Source of the DNA: an uncultured Prevotellaceae bacterium
GTDB lineage: Bacteria > Bacteroidota > Bacteroidia > Bacteroidales > Bacteroidaceae
Length of the DNA stretch: 13,310 nt
Assembly: GCA_902775075.1 (NCBI GenBank)
Contig: CACYKX010000075.1
Span: forward strand, 1-13,310
Direction of reading: 5' to 3'
A program made the translations under genes and the position numbers. The notes beneath the pieces are model-generated. The model had not been told where the DNA came from and made no database searches. It saw only the letters and a program-made list of their open reading frames with translations. The first letter of the stretch is position 1. The number at the start of each line of letters is the position of its first letter. This document shows positions 1 to 8,246 of this stretch, one piece after another.

Positions 1-124
1 GCTCACGAAAATCTACCGACGAACGACGGATGATTCCGTGTACATCATATCCTTTTTCTAACAAGAACTCGGCCAGATAACTACCATCCTGACCAGTAAC
101 ACCAGTAATTAATGCTGTTTTCAT
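1..124 (-). CDS. gmd: GDP-mannose 4,6-dehydratase, N-terminal part (cut by window edge)
   Basis: Only the first 41 codons are present; the rest lies beyond base 1. The translation begins [20 protein letters not shown] and continues to a [14 protein letters not shown] segment. The [12 protein letters not shown] glycine-rich NADP-binding loop (residues 8-19) and the following RRSS are the signature of GDP-mannose 4,6-dehydratases of the extended SDR family. The full enzyme (usually about 350-370 residues) converts GDP-D-mannose to GDP-4-keto-6-deoxymannose, the precursor of GDP-fucose, GDP-rhamnose or related sugars. The ATG lies 15 bases after the stop of the upstream FnlA-type gene, so both are probably in one capsule transcript. 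Which final sugar is made cannot be told, because the next gene is outside the window. Confidence 0.88.
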   Translation of the reverse strand, partial: MKTALITGVTGQDGSYLAEFLLEKGYDVHGIIRRSSVDFRE

Positions 125-139
125 TATATTGTTTTGATG

Positions 140-1189
140 CTATTTTACTATATTGGGAATTCCATTAAGTTCATTTTGGATATATTCCAAAGAAGCTATT
201 TTTTCCTTTGTTTCTTCAAGATTAAGTATTCTTGTATTGTTCGAGTTAAATTCTTCAATCAATGCGCGCTTCACATCACCCTCTTTAAAATACTTATCGT
301 AGTTCAAGTCACGGTTGTCAGCTGGTACAGCATAGAAGTTACCCATATCAATGGCCTTAGCAGCCTCCTCCTTAGTCAGCAGAGTCTCATACATCTTTTC
401 TCCATGACGAATACCAATCACCTTAATTTCCTCTTTCTTACCACCAAACAGCTCACATACTGCCTCTGCCTGGGTCTGGATGGTGCAAGCAGGTGCTTTC
501 TGAACGAGAATGTCACCATTCTTACCGTGCTCGAAAGCGAAGAGAACCAAATCCACAGCCTCTTCAAGGCTCATAATAAAGCGAGTCATTTTAGGCTCGG
601 TCAACGTAATAGGATTACCCTTACGAATCTGGTCAATCCAAAGAGGAATAACACTACCACGGCTGCACATCACATTGCCGTAGCGGGTGCAGCAGATCTT
701 TGTGTCACCACTCAGACGACTCTTAGCCACTGCAATCTTCTCCTCAATAGCCTTGGTTATACCCATCGCGTTGATGGGATAAGCAGCCTTGTCCGTACTC
801 AAACAAATCACGCACTTCACGCCAGCGTCAATGGCGGCATCGAGGGTGTTGTCCGTACCAATCACATTGGTCTTCACAGCCTCCATCGGGAAGAACTCAC
901 AACTGGGCACTTGCTTCAGAGCAGCAGCGTGGAACACATAGTCCACACCCTTCATCGCATACTTCAGCGTACTCTTGTTGCGCACGTCACCAATATAGAA
1001 CTTAATCTTGTTGGCCACCTCAGGCATGCGTGCCTGAAAGTCGTGACGCATATCATCCTGTTTCTTCTCGTCGCGGGAGAAGATACGAATCTCACCTATG
1101 TCGGTCTTCAAGAACCGGTTAAGTACTGCGTTTCCAAACGATCCTGTTCCTCCAGTAATAAGGAGGACTTTGTCCTTAAATAAGCTCAT
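140..1189 (-). CDS. fnlA: UDP-GlcNAc 4,6-dehydratase/5-epimerase (FnlA/CapE/WbjB type)
   Basis: A 349-residue cytoplasmic SDR enzyme, close to the family's usual ~340. The NADP-binding loop GGTGSFG is at residues 13-19. The TDKA motif (132-135) is followed by MGITK (142-146), where Met replaces the usual SDR tyrosine. This MxxxK form is typical of the inverting UDP-GlcNAc 4,6-dehydratases of the CapE/FnlA group rather than classical Tyr-xxx-Lys enzymes. The family removes water from UDP-GlcNAc and epimerises C5 (and then C3), the first step toward UDP-N-acetyl-L-fucosamine. The gene follows the FnlB-type gene by 30 bases and precedes gmd by 15, so it is part of the same operon. Function is well supported by having all three pathway enzymes side by side. 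The gene symbol is by family and locus, not by strain naming. Confidence 0.9.
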   Translation of the reverse strand: MSLFKDKVLLITGGTGSFGNAVLNRFLKTDIGEIRIFSRDEKKQDDMRHDFQARMPEVANKIKFYIGDVRNKSTLKYAMKGVDYVFHAAALKQVPSCEFFPMEAVKTNVIGTDNTLDAAIDAGVKCVICLSTDKAAYPINAMGITKAIEEKIAVAKSRLSGDTKICCTRYGNVMCSRGSVIPLWIDQIRKGNPITLTEPKMTRFIMSLEEAVDLVLFAFEHGKNGDILVQKAPACTIQTQAEAVCELFGGKKEEIKVIGIRHGEKMYETLLTKEEAAKAIDMGNFYAVPADNRDLNYDKYFKEGDVKRALIEEFNSNNTRILNLEETKEKIASLEYIQNELNGIPNIVK

Positions 1190-1219
1190 TGCTATATCTT
1201 GTTTAAATTATAATCACTA

Positions 1220-2422
1220 TTATTTTACCGGTTCGAAATAGGTGTCAGGCTTATTGGGATTGAATATCTCGTTGCAGTACATTACTGTGACGAGGTTTTC
1301 TGTTTCACTGAGGTTGATGATGTTGTGGGTATAACCAGGCAGCATGTGAATGCACTGGATATTGTCACCACTTACCTCAAACTCAATTACTTCGTCTGTG
1401 CCTAACTTACGTTCCTGTATCAAGCCATGACCGGCTACTACAATGAAGAACTCCCACTTGGTGTTATGCCAGTGCTGACCCTTGGTGATGCCTGGCTTTG
1501 AGATATTGATGCTTACCTGACCTGCATTGAGAGTATGAACCAACTCTGTAAACGAGCCACGGTCATCCACATTCATCTTCAAAGGGAAAGCAACTTTCTC
1601 TTTGGGCAGGTAGCTCAGATATGTGCTATACAACTTCTTTGCGAAACTGTTTTCAGGTATCTCTGGAATCATCAAGGTCTTGGGCTGCTCAGCAAAACTC
1701 TTCAAGAGTTCGACTATTTCACCCAGCGTCACGTGATGGGTAATGGGGCAATAGCAGTAACGTCCCTCTGTTGACGGCAGTACATCAAGCCCGTCAAATT
1801 CACAATGATGTTCTTCACCTTTGAGACAGGCAATCATTTCATCAACAAGGTCATCAATATAGAGTAGTTCCAACTCTACACTAGGGTCGTTGACTGTATA
1901 TGGCAGGTCGTTAGCAAAGGCATTGCAGAATGTTGCCACTGCACTATTGTAGTTTGGACGACACCACTTACCAAAGAGGTTGGGAAAACGGTAAATGAGC
2001 ATTTTTGCGCCTGTCTCTTTGCCATATTGCAGGAAGAGGTCTTCGCCAGCTTTCTTGCTGCGGCCATATTCGCTATTACCAAAACGACCAGTAAGAGAAG
2101 CTTGCTGTGAGCTGGAAAGCATCACAGGGCAAGTATTACCATGTTTCTTCAACGTGTCTAGCAAAGTCGATGCAAAACCAAAGTTGCCTTGCATAAACTC
2201 TTCCTGGTTCTGAGGACGGTTAACTCCAGCCAGATTAAACACGAAGTCTGCATTCTTACAGTATTTGTCCAGCTGCTCTGGAGTTGAATCCAAGTCATAT
2301 TCATACACGGCTTCCACGGTCACATCACCATAGCAACGTGCCTTGCCATCCTTTATATTATTCAACTGTGCACACAGGTTCTTACCAACGAACCCCTTTG
2401 CACCTGTTACAAGTATTCGCAT
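1220..2422 (-). CDS. fnlB: UDP-L-FucNAc pathway reductase with C-terminal cupin (FnlB/CapF/WbjC type)
   Basis: A 400-residue, two-domain enzyme. Residues 1 to about 250 are an SDR domain with the GAKGFVG nucleotide loop (7-13) and a YGRSK active-site motif (Tyr119, Lys123). Residues about 275-400 are a cupin with HWH (His317, His319), Glu324 and His366 in the metal-ligand spacing expected for CapF. In this family the SDR domain reduces the 4-keto sugar with NADPH and the zinc cupin domain performs the preceding C3 epimerisation, giving UDP-N-acetyl-L-talosamine-type product. The start overlaps the stop of the FnlC-type gene by one base (TGATG), which implies translational coupling. Length is a little above the usual ~370. 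All recognised ligand and catalytic residues appear intact. Confidence 0.9.
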   Translation of the reverse strand: MRILVTGAKGFVGKNLCAQLNNIKDGKARCYGDVTVEAVYEYDLDSTPEQLDKYCKNADFVFNLAGVNRPQNQEEFMQGNFGFASTLLDTLKKHGNTCPVMLSSSQQASLTGRFGNSEYGRSKKAGEDLFLQYGKETGAKMLIYRFPNLFGKWCRPNYNSAVATFCNAFANDLPYTVNDPSVELELLYIDDLVDEMIACLKGEEHHCEFDGLDVLPSTEGRYCYCPITHHVTLGEIVELLKSFAEQPKTLMIPEIPENSFAKKLYSTYLSYLPKEKVAFPLKMNVDDRGSFTELVHTLNAGQVSINISKPGITKGQHWHNTKWEFFIVVAGHGLIQERKLGTDEVIEFEVSGDNIQCIHMLPGYTHNIINLSETENLVTVMYCNEIFNPNKPDTYFEPVK

Positions 2423-3582
2423 CAGAACTTCCTCCAGACCATTTTGTTTACTATTCCCACGTAACTTTGGATAATCTTGACTACCTTGGTAGAGACATTC
2501 TCCTCGATATAGTCAGGAACAGGAATGCCGTAGTCACCATTCTGATTTAAGGTTACTGCGGTATCAACAGCCTGAAGCAATGACTTCTCATCAATACCGG
2601 CAATGATAAAGCAAGCCTTATCGATAGCTTCAGGACGCTCGGTAGAGGTACGGATGCAGATGGCTGGGAATGGATGACCAACACTTGTGAAGAAACTGCT
2701 TTCCTCGGGAAGGGTACCAGAGTCTGACACCACTGCAAAAGCATTCATCTGGAGGCAGTTGTAATCGTGGAATCCAAGAGGCTCGTGCTGAATCACACGA
2801 CCATCGAGTTTAAAGCCTGACTGCTCCAAACGTTTACGGCTACGAGGATGACAGCTATAAAGGATTGGCATATGGTACTTCTCTGCCATCTTATTGATAG
2901 CAGTGAAGAGACTCATAAAGTTCTTCTCGGTATCGATATTCTCTTCACGGTGTGCAGAGAGCAGGATGTACTTGCCCTTCTCCAAGCCCAGACGCTTGTG
3001 AATATCACTAGACTCTATCTCGGCAAGGTTCTGATGCAGCACCTCAGCCATTGGACTACCAGTAACGTATGTACGCTCCTTGGGCAGGCCACAGTCAGCC
3101 AGATAGCGGCGTGCATGCTCAGAGTATGCCATATTCACATCACTGATGATGTCCACAATACGACGGTTGGTCTCCTCTGGCAGGCACTCATCCTTACAGC
3201 GATTACCAGCTTCCATGTGGAAGATGGGAATATGCAGGCGCTTGGCACCAATAACAGACAAGCAGCTGTTGGTATCGCCAAGTACCAAAACAGCATCAGG
3301 CTTGGTCTCAACCATCACCTTATATGATTTGTCGATGATGTTACCCATCGTAGAACCGAGGTCATCACCTACAGCTTCCATATAGATATCAGGATCTGCC
3401 AGCTTCAAATCCTTGAAGAAAACCCCATTGAGGTTATAGTCATAGTTCTGACCAGTATGTGCCAGCAGACAGTCAAAGTACTGACGGCACTTGTTAATCA
3501 CTGCCGCCAAGCGGATAATCTCCGGGCGCGTACCAACAATAATCAGAAGCTTCAGCTTCCCATTCTCTTTAAATTTTGCCAT
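2422..3582 (-). CDS. fnlC: UDP-N-acetyl-L-talosamine/GlcNAc-type 2-epimerase (FnlC/CapG/WbjD type)
   Basis: A 386-residue cytoplasmic member of the WecB-like non-hydrolysing 2-epimerases (GT-B fold). Visible family motifs are the N-terminal GTRPEIIRLAAVI, LGDTN (Asp103), HMEAGNRC (Glu124), SAHREEN (His211), SCHPRSR, and SDSGTLPEE near residue 290 for UDP binding. With FnlA and FnlB beside it, the last step to UDP-N-acetyl-L-fucosamine (C2 epimerisation) is the likely reaction rather than UDP-ManNAc synthesis. The start is placed at the ATG at 3582. The frame can be extended to 3609, but only with a TTG codon, and that adds nine residues not expected before the conserved N-terminus. An AAGGA-like sequence lies about 15 bases before the ATG. 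It is the first capsule enzyme after the caspase genes. Confidence 0.88.
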   Translation of the reverse strand: MAKFKENGKLKLLIIVGTRPEIIRLAAVINKCRQYFDCLLAHTGQNYDYNLNGVFFKDLKLADPDIYMEAVGDDLGSTMGNIIDKSYKVMVETKPDAVLVLGDTNSCLSVIGAKRLHIPIFHMEAGNRCKDECLPEETNRRIVDIISDVNMAYSEHARRYLADCGLPKERTYVTGSPMAEVLHQNLAEIESSDIHKRLGLEKGKYILLSAHREENIDTEKNFMSLFTAINKMAEKYHMPILYSCHPRSRKRLEQSGFKLDGRVIQHEPLGFHDYNCLQMNAFAVVSDSGTLPEESSFFTSVGHPFPAICIRTSTERPEAIDKACFIIAGIDEKSLLQAVDTAVTLNQNGDYGIPVPDYIEENVSTKVVKIIQSYVGIVNKMVWRKF

Positions 3583-3677
3583 TATAATCGTATTATTTTC
3601 CTTATTCAATTTGCTTTAAATATTCATGTTTATCATATTATCGTCAAAACCATTCTCATCACGAACTCTTCCTTATT

Positions 3678-4475
3678 TTAAAGTATACGAGAAGATACTT
3701 TAGGAACAACAAGAAAAGGGAACTGAGCACCTTTTTCTATCACACAAACAGGATTCTGTTTACCTTTAGTAATATCCTGAACTGTTCTTTTAGCAATTTC
3801 ATGAATAAAGGTAAAAGAAGTATATTCGCGATAAAATGGAGTATCTTTTCTCATAGACTTCTTCTCTTTTATCCTTTCACGAGCTGCTTTAAGCAAGAAG
3901 TAACTATATATACTATGATACTTATCCTCGTCATAAAGTGCACCTTCATCGAAAGCAGAGGCATATACCTCTACAAATGTTCCTTCAGGAATATTACTCA
4001 ATCTATCTTCATATTTAAATCTACAGATATCTCTGTAATTAACGTCGCCTGATGAAAATTCCCTTTGTTCTTGAATGCTATCTTGTATTGCCTCCTGGGC
4101 AGGAGTCCAAACAGTTCCGCAACTATCTGATATAAATAGACTGCGGGATTTCTCTCCAACAAGAGTCTTCAATTGTTCAACGGCATAGTCTTCTTCATCG
4201 TTCAACTGAATATAGCGATTACGTTTCTCGTCACAATAACCATGACCAGTAAATATGATAACATAGCATTCTATTCCTATAATTCTCCAAGTTTTGAACC
4301 TGCTTTCTAATTCACTAATTGACGGAGAATTCAAATATCGTATCTCTTCCTTATCCCATGATCCTGCCTCAGGCATTGAGAAGAAAGATATATAGTTATT
4401 TATATCATACTGTAAGTCTGGCAAGAGATTTTCTTCTCCTCCATCATATGATAGTATTACTAGCCTACGTTTCAT
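3678..4475 (-). CDS. caspase-like cysteine peptidase (C14), second of a tandem pair
   Basis: A 265-residue soluble protein with the caspase/metacaspase dyad. TGHG supplies His78 after the hydrophobic strand CYVIIF. SDSCG supplies Cys119 after strand SLFI. A third segment, VEVYASAFDEGALYDEDKYHSIYSY cut short here to its pattern of YAS then a hydrophobic run, matches the small-subunit region (168-195). The C-terminal NPVCVIEKGAQFPFLV (241-256) also fits bacterial C14 enzymes. There is no fused sensor, TPR or membrane domain. Family members cleave after basic or acidic residues, often in phage-triggered cell death. The start at the ATG (4475) is two bases after the upstream stop; a TTG at 4481 would give two more residues and a 4-base overlap. 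It ends 95 bases before the FnlC start. Target and trigger are unknown. Confidence 0.85.
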   Translation of the reverse strand: MKRRLVILSYDGGEENLLPDLQYDINNYISFFSMPEAGSWDKEEIRYLNSPSISELESRFKTWRIIGIECYVIIFTGHGYCDEKRNRYIQLNDEEDYAVEQLKTLVGEKSRSLFISDSCGTVWTPAQEAIQDSIQEQREFSSGDVNYRDICRFKYEDRLSNIPEGTFVEVYASAFDEGALYDEDKYHSIYSYFLLKAARERIKEKKSMRKDTPFYREYTSFTFIHEIAKRTVQDITKGKQNPVCVIEKGAQFPFLVVPKVSSRIL

Positions 4476-4477
4476 TA

Positions 4478-5194
4478 TCAAATACTGACACTCATTATTA
4501 ATTGCTTTGATGACAAGAGTTTTGGTAAATTAGCTACAGGGTCTTGAATGGCATTCTCCCAAATCATAACTTCGGTATGTGTTCTCTGGGCTGCAACATC
4601 ATGAACATCACCAACTAATCCATAGCTGCCTGTTATTGCTTTTGCACTACGAATGAGGTTCTTTAAATAATATGCACCTTCTTCACCGTTATCATATGCA
4701 CATTGTCCTATTGAACAGGCGTACAACTTATTCTGTTGGACAGCTGCACTACCAATTCTATTCTCATATATACGTCTGGCTAACGTTTTCTCGTCATCTC
4801 GTGAAAAAGTCCTAACTTCATTGAGAATTTCTCGCTCCTCTGTATAGTCACACACTGCACGGCAGCAGTCAAAAAAAGAAATCTGCTTTGGAGCTAAATT
4901 CCATAATTTATTCTCTTCAATGACCTCACCATCACCATTTATTTCAAGTATGGTGGTACGTTGATATCCTCCATGACCACTGAACATCGTAATTACAAAG
5001 TCGTTATCTTCGGCTTTGATACGATTGATCCTATCCATAAGAAATGGCTTGGACGGGTTCATGAGCACTTCTATCTCACCGAAATTCCATGCTCCACCAT
5101 GGGTTCCCATCAGAAAAGCCTTGAAATTGACAATGTCTTTCTTCACACCACCAAGGCCTTTAGAATTACCAATTAACAATGCTCTGCGTTTCAT
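4478..5194 (-). CDS. caspase-like cysteine peptidase (C14), first of a tandem pair
   Basis: A 238-residue protein in the same family as its downstream neighbour but clearly divergent from it. It opens MKRRALLIGNSKGLGGVKKD, the first strand and the usual pattern of small caspase-hemoglobinase proteins. FSGHGG carries His74, and FFDCCR carries the probable nucleophile Cys111 (the D-x-C pattern with Asp109). The small-subunit region is visible as KLYACSIGQCAYDNGEEGAY (156-175) followed by a helix. The C-terminus resembles the partner's, with QDPVANLP (217-224). No signal peptide, membrane helix or extra domain is seen. The ATG overlaps the stop of the 148-aa gene (ATGA), so translation is probably coupled. 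Both dyad residues are present, so activity is expected. Whether the two caspases form a heteromer or process one another is unknown. Confidence 0.87.
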   Translation of the reverse strand: MKRRALLIGNSKGLGGVKKDIVNFKAFLMGTHGGAWNFGEIEVLMNPSKPFLMDRINRIKAEDNDFVITMFSGHGGYQRTTILEINGDGEVIEENKLWNLAPKQISFFDCCRAVCDYTEEREILNEVRTFSRDDEKTLARRIYENRIGSAAVQQNKLYACSIGQCAYDNGEEGAYYLKNLIRSAKAITGSYGLVGDVHDVAAQRTHTEVMIWENAIQDPVANLPKLLSSKQLIMSVSI

Positions 5195-5637
5195 CTCAAA
5201 TATGAATTAATAAAATCCCTAAAAGGTTGATCATAGCCATCCACATTTTCGTTATCAGCAACTGGATGCTCCCAGTTCTGTCGATGCATACGTATCCATG
5301 TTCTGACATCAACATAATTTTCTATCTTCTCTTTTTTGCCATCATAATATTCAAATACATGGTGCAGGAAATTAAATAGAAGATTACAATATATGTCGTA
5401 TCGGAGATAGATATCATTATCTTCTCCCCGATGATTGACCCAATCAGAGGTAAAAGGTTCATACTCAAACCGAGGGTACTGTATTCCTATTTCCAATATC
5501 CTGTCCAGTTCCTTTTCCAGCTCAGCCTTCCCATCCGCTCGTTTAAAACGATATGCAAGATAGGCACTTATTCCTGCAATAAGTGCACTGATGGCAGCTG
5601 TTATACAAGTAATAAGAGAAATTGTATTGGGATCCAT
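5191..5637 (-). CDS. 148-aa protein with one N-terminal membrane helix, function unknown
   Basis: I do not recognise the family. Residues about 6-30 form a single hydrophobic helix rich in Ile, Ala and Ser. It is followed by Arg/Lys (RFKRADGK), so the C-terminal ~115 residues should face the cytoplasm. Those residues begin with a charged helix (AELEKELDRILEIG) and contain many aromatic residues (Tyr, Phe, Trp), among them DWVNHRGEDNDIYLRYDIYC and a WIRMHRQNWEH segment. The gene starts five bases after the AbiH stop and its TGA overlaps the ATG of the first caspase gene, so it belongs firmly to the cassette. A small membrane-anchored protein next to proteases could be a protease substrate, an anchor or an effector. 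None of these is shown by the sequence. Confidence 0.75.
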   Translation of the reverse strand: MDPNTISLITCITAAISALIAGISAYLAYRFKRADGKAELEKELDRILEIGIQYPRFEYEPFTSDWVNHRGEDNDIYLRYDIYCNLLFNFLHHVFEYYDGKKEKIENYVDVRTWIRMHRQNWEHPVADNENVDGYDQPFRDFINSYLR

Positions 5638-5642
5638 TTGAA

Positions 5643-6641
5643 CTATTTTAATTTAAACATCTCAGAATTAACAAGAACGTAGATACGAGACATGTAAGAA
5701 TCTCTATCATGAGTCTTGTTCGCAAATTTGTCTGTCAACATATTGCGATACTCACGTTCTATGTCCCATAAATCCTGATTATGGATGATATTTCTTTGGG
5801 TAAACGCATAATAGAGAATGTGTGCATTTGAAGAATTCATGCGCGCAGCCAATATGTCCCACCACTTTTTATCAGTTTCTCCTAATGAGAGTCCAAAGAT
5901 GCAGTACATATCAGCATTCTTCATTATATTCTCACATCGCTCATCAAGCAAATCGCCACGATTGATTGTGGTCTCTGGCTTGATTAACATTGCCTGAGCA
6001 CTTGGATCATTTGCCAATTTTTCATTTTTAATCTGAGACAGATCATTCACACCCATTATCAACTCTGAATCGTTCAGAGTACCATGAATATGATATATTG
6101 ACTTAAGTACTCTTTTAGAGCCATTTGTATTTTTTACTCCTAACTCAACAGGTAACTTAAAATTCCCTGCTTCAAGAATCTTCTCAATGGTGTCTGTATA
6201 ATTGAACGTAATAATATTCACTTCATCAGTTACCACACTGCCAGGATTTACATATTCTTGAATTGACTGGCGTAAACGTGGCCTGAAAAGATGAAAAGGC
6301 TGAAACAAATCCTTTTTAAGTTTTGTAGCAGCATCTGAAGTCAGATATCTATCATCAAGTTTCTGGTCCGACAGATACGACTTCAGTGCATCATTAAGAT
6401 GGAAATACACATCACGAAGTTCTTTCAATGATGATAATTCGGCTGTATACTCGCCAAGTCCCTTTTCAAGGTCTGCCCAAAGATTGGTATCCTTATATTT
6501 GGCAATACTGCGTTGGAGCTTCTCTTCAGGTGGAGTTGCCCCAATATAAGTCTTAATCAGGTCATCATAGAAGTCAGCATAGCTGGTCTTCATGCCCAGA
6601 TTAATATCAAATCCATTGCCTATTAGGAATACAATATTCAT
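5643..6641 (-). CDS. abiH: AbiH-family abortive infection protein
   Basis: A 332-residue soluble protein with the AbiH pattern from end to end. The N-terminal IVFLIGNGFDINLGMKTSY has the GNGFD motif at residues 8-12. LWADLEKGLGEY is at 54-65, ITFNYTDTIE at 144-153, YHIHGTLND at 183-191, and CIFGLSLGETDKKWWD at 247-262. AbiH was first known as a lactococcal phage abortive-infection protein; its biochemical activity is not settled. The order of GNGFD, NYT-D, HIHG and G-S-D motifs resembles that of SIR2-like NAD-binding proteins, so a nucleotide-linked activity is possible (inference). The gene begins 11 bases after the 517-aa gene and ends five bases before the 148-aa gene. AbiH often acts as a single gene, so its place among caspases is unusual. 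Confidence 0.88.
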   Translation of the reverse strand: MNIVFLIGNGFDINLGMKTSYADFYDDLIKTYIGATPPEEKLQRSIAKYKDTNLWADLEKGLGEYTAELSSLKELRDVYFHLNDALKSYLSDQKLDDRYLTSDAATKLKKDLFQPFHLFRPRLRQSIQEYVNPGSVVTDEVNIITFNYTDTIEKILEAGNFKLPVELGVKNTNGSKRVLKSIYHIHGTLNDSELIMGVNDLSQIKNEKLANDPSAQAMLIKPETTINRGDLLDERCENIMKNADMYCIFGLSLGETDKKWWDILAARMNSSNAHILYYAFTQRNIIHNQDLWDIEREYRNMLTDKFANKTHDRDSYMSRIYVLVNSEMFKLK

Positions 6642-6652
6642 TCTATTTGACT

Positions 6653-8206
6653 TTATATATCACACCCCTTTTGTTTCACTTTGAGTTTGCCTCTACTTGT
6701 CTGGATAAGATTGCGCATCTCTTCCAACTCCTGATATCCATTAACCCCAGCATAATCACGAGTCTGTTTTAAGTACTTGTCTGACCTAGATTGGTCAAAA
6801 TACAAGTACAGGAATGCTATACCATGACAAAGGAACATAAGGTATGCTCTATCGTTGCTCTTACTCGCTTCTATTTTTAAGAAGCGTATAGCATAGTCTA
6901 CTTCTTTTTTATCTTGTTTTTGCATTTTCAGCATTCGCTTGTAATGCGAGAATAGCTCTTTGGGCTTCTTTTCGTAAATAGCATAGAAAGCTAGATTAAC
7001 CGCAACATACCAATCTGCATTAGAATGTCTGGCTTTTGCTCTCTTCGTCATGTTCTTTGACTCTTGAAGATTACCTTCATAGAAATGTATACGCGCCATC
7101 GAGAGATCATATGTCAACGTACTTCTCATTTGCGGAAGTTTCTGAACACATTCATCGAGTATTTCTAAAGCACGTCCATAGTCTTGATTATCATATTCTT
7201 CAATATATTGAGCCGTGATATACGAATGAGCCAAGAGCTCTCTTATTGCGTCATCATATCGTTTTATACCAGTTATACTGTATGTATAGAGAGCATCGGC
7301 AACTCCAATGGCATCAGAGTACTTATGCTTCTGAAGGTAGATACAGCTTACATACATTAAGAACAGATGAGTTAAGTTTGAAGCGACTTCCAACTGACGT
7401 GATATCTGGTTCGTATTAATGTTGAGAGTGTTCCACTCATGGCATCTGTATGACTCGTCCATTAACATTTTCACACTTTCATCATCACGATTCTCCTTTT
7501 TAACATAACGATCGCTCATCATCGATGTAAATCCATTGAAGGAATAACCAAACTCACTCCCTTGGGGGCTATCTATCAACGAGGCGAAAATAACTGCATC
7601 AGCTTGATTGAAATGACTATTGATATAGCGTTTGCACCCCTTAGGAGTTTCTGCTATACCAAAAGGCGGTATTACTATTTGTATATTATTTGCTGTTTCT
7701 TCCACCTTATCGCGTGCTGCCACTAATGCCTGCATGATATCGTGCTCATGCTGAGAACGATTCTTAACCATAAATACGATACACAATCCATCACGCTTCT
7801 TGCATACGTTATAGTAAGAGCATGCCATAAGGGCTATCACTACGATAGCCGTTAACCAATAACGTATTAGAGCAATATCAAGCCCGGTGCCTTTAATTAA
7901 AAATGGGTAGATCCAAAGATATACACACGCTCCAACACAGATAATTCCAACATAATGGATGAGTATTAAGTAACTTGTCCGTTGGAACCAACGTTTAGTG
8001 TGAATAGTCCATATCAGGAATGTGGTAACAAACAGGAAAGCCCCCCATATTGTCATAAAGAGCAGAGAGTCTAACTTCAATGCTTGAAATGACCATATTG
8101 ATATCAGTATTTCCAAAACCCAGACAAATACCATTCCCCAAAAGGTCGGCCATAGCTCCTTTATGAGCTTCGGGGCATCTCCTGTAAAATTTGTATTAAT
8201 CCCCAT
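6653..8206 (-). CDS. four-helix membrane protein with soluble alpha/beta-like segment and TPR-like repeats
   Basis: A 517-residue protein I cannot place in a named family. Four hydrophobic helices lie at about 22-40, 48-67, 79-100 and 112-132. A basic stretch (CKKRDG) follows, which suggests the rest is cytoplasmic. Residues about 140-235 alternate strand-like and helical segments (LCIVFMVKN, NIQIVIPPFG, ADAVIFASLIDS, EFGYSFNGF), as in a Rossmann-like sensor or ligand-binding domain. From about 270 to 500 the sequence is helical, with paired helices resembling degenerate TPRs, for example DYGRALEILDECVQKLP and ARIHFYEGNLQESKNMTKRA. TPRs usually serve as protein-binding scaffolds. A membrane-tethered sensor or scaffold for the neighbouring proteases is therefore a fair guess. 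It lies 40 bases after the 251-aa gene and 11 before abiH. Confidence 0.75.
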   Translation of the reverse strand: MGINTNFTGDAPKLIKELWPTFWGMVFVWVLEILISIWSFQALKLDSLLFMTIWGAFLFVTTFLIWTIHTKRWFQRTSYLILIHYVGIICVGACVYLWIYPFLIKGTGLDIALIRYWLTAIVVIALMACSYYNVCKKRDGLCIVFMVKNRSQHEHDIMQALVAARDKVEETANNIQIVIPPFGIAETPKGCKRYINSHFNQADAVIFASLIDSPQGSEFGYSFNGFTSMMSDRYVKKENRDDESVKMLMDESYRCHEWNTLNINTNQISRQLEVASNLTHLFLMYVSCIYLQKHKYSDAIGVADALYTYSITGIKRYDDAIRELLAHSYITAQYIEEYDNQDYGRALEILDECVQKLPQMRSTLTYDLSMARIHFYEGNLQESKNMTKRAKARHSNADWYVAVNLAFYAIYEKKPKELFSHYKRMLKMQKQDKKEVDYAIRFLKIEASKSNDRAYLMFLCHGIAFLYLYFDQSRSDKYLKQTRDYAGVNGYQELEEMRNLIQTSRGKLKVKQKGCDI

Positions 8207-8246
8207 TTGTCTATATTACGGTTCAAATATAACTGCTTTTCAAAGT

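Noticed and set aside
134..1183. A 349-codon plus-strand open frame opposite fnlA
   Set aside because: It mirrors the fnlA frame almost exactly, and its translation is rich in His, Leu and Ser with no family pattern. The minus-strand protein has complete SDR motifs.
4476..4481. TTG start for the second caspase
   Set aside because: A TTG with a 4-base overlap is possible, but the ATG two codons later gives the same MKRR opening as the neighbouring caspase.
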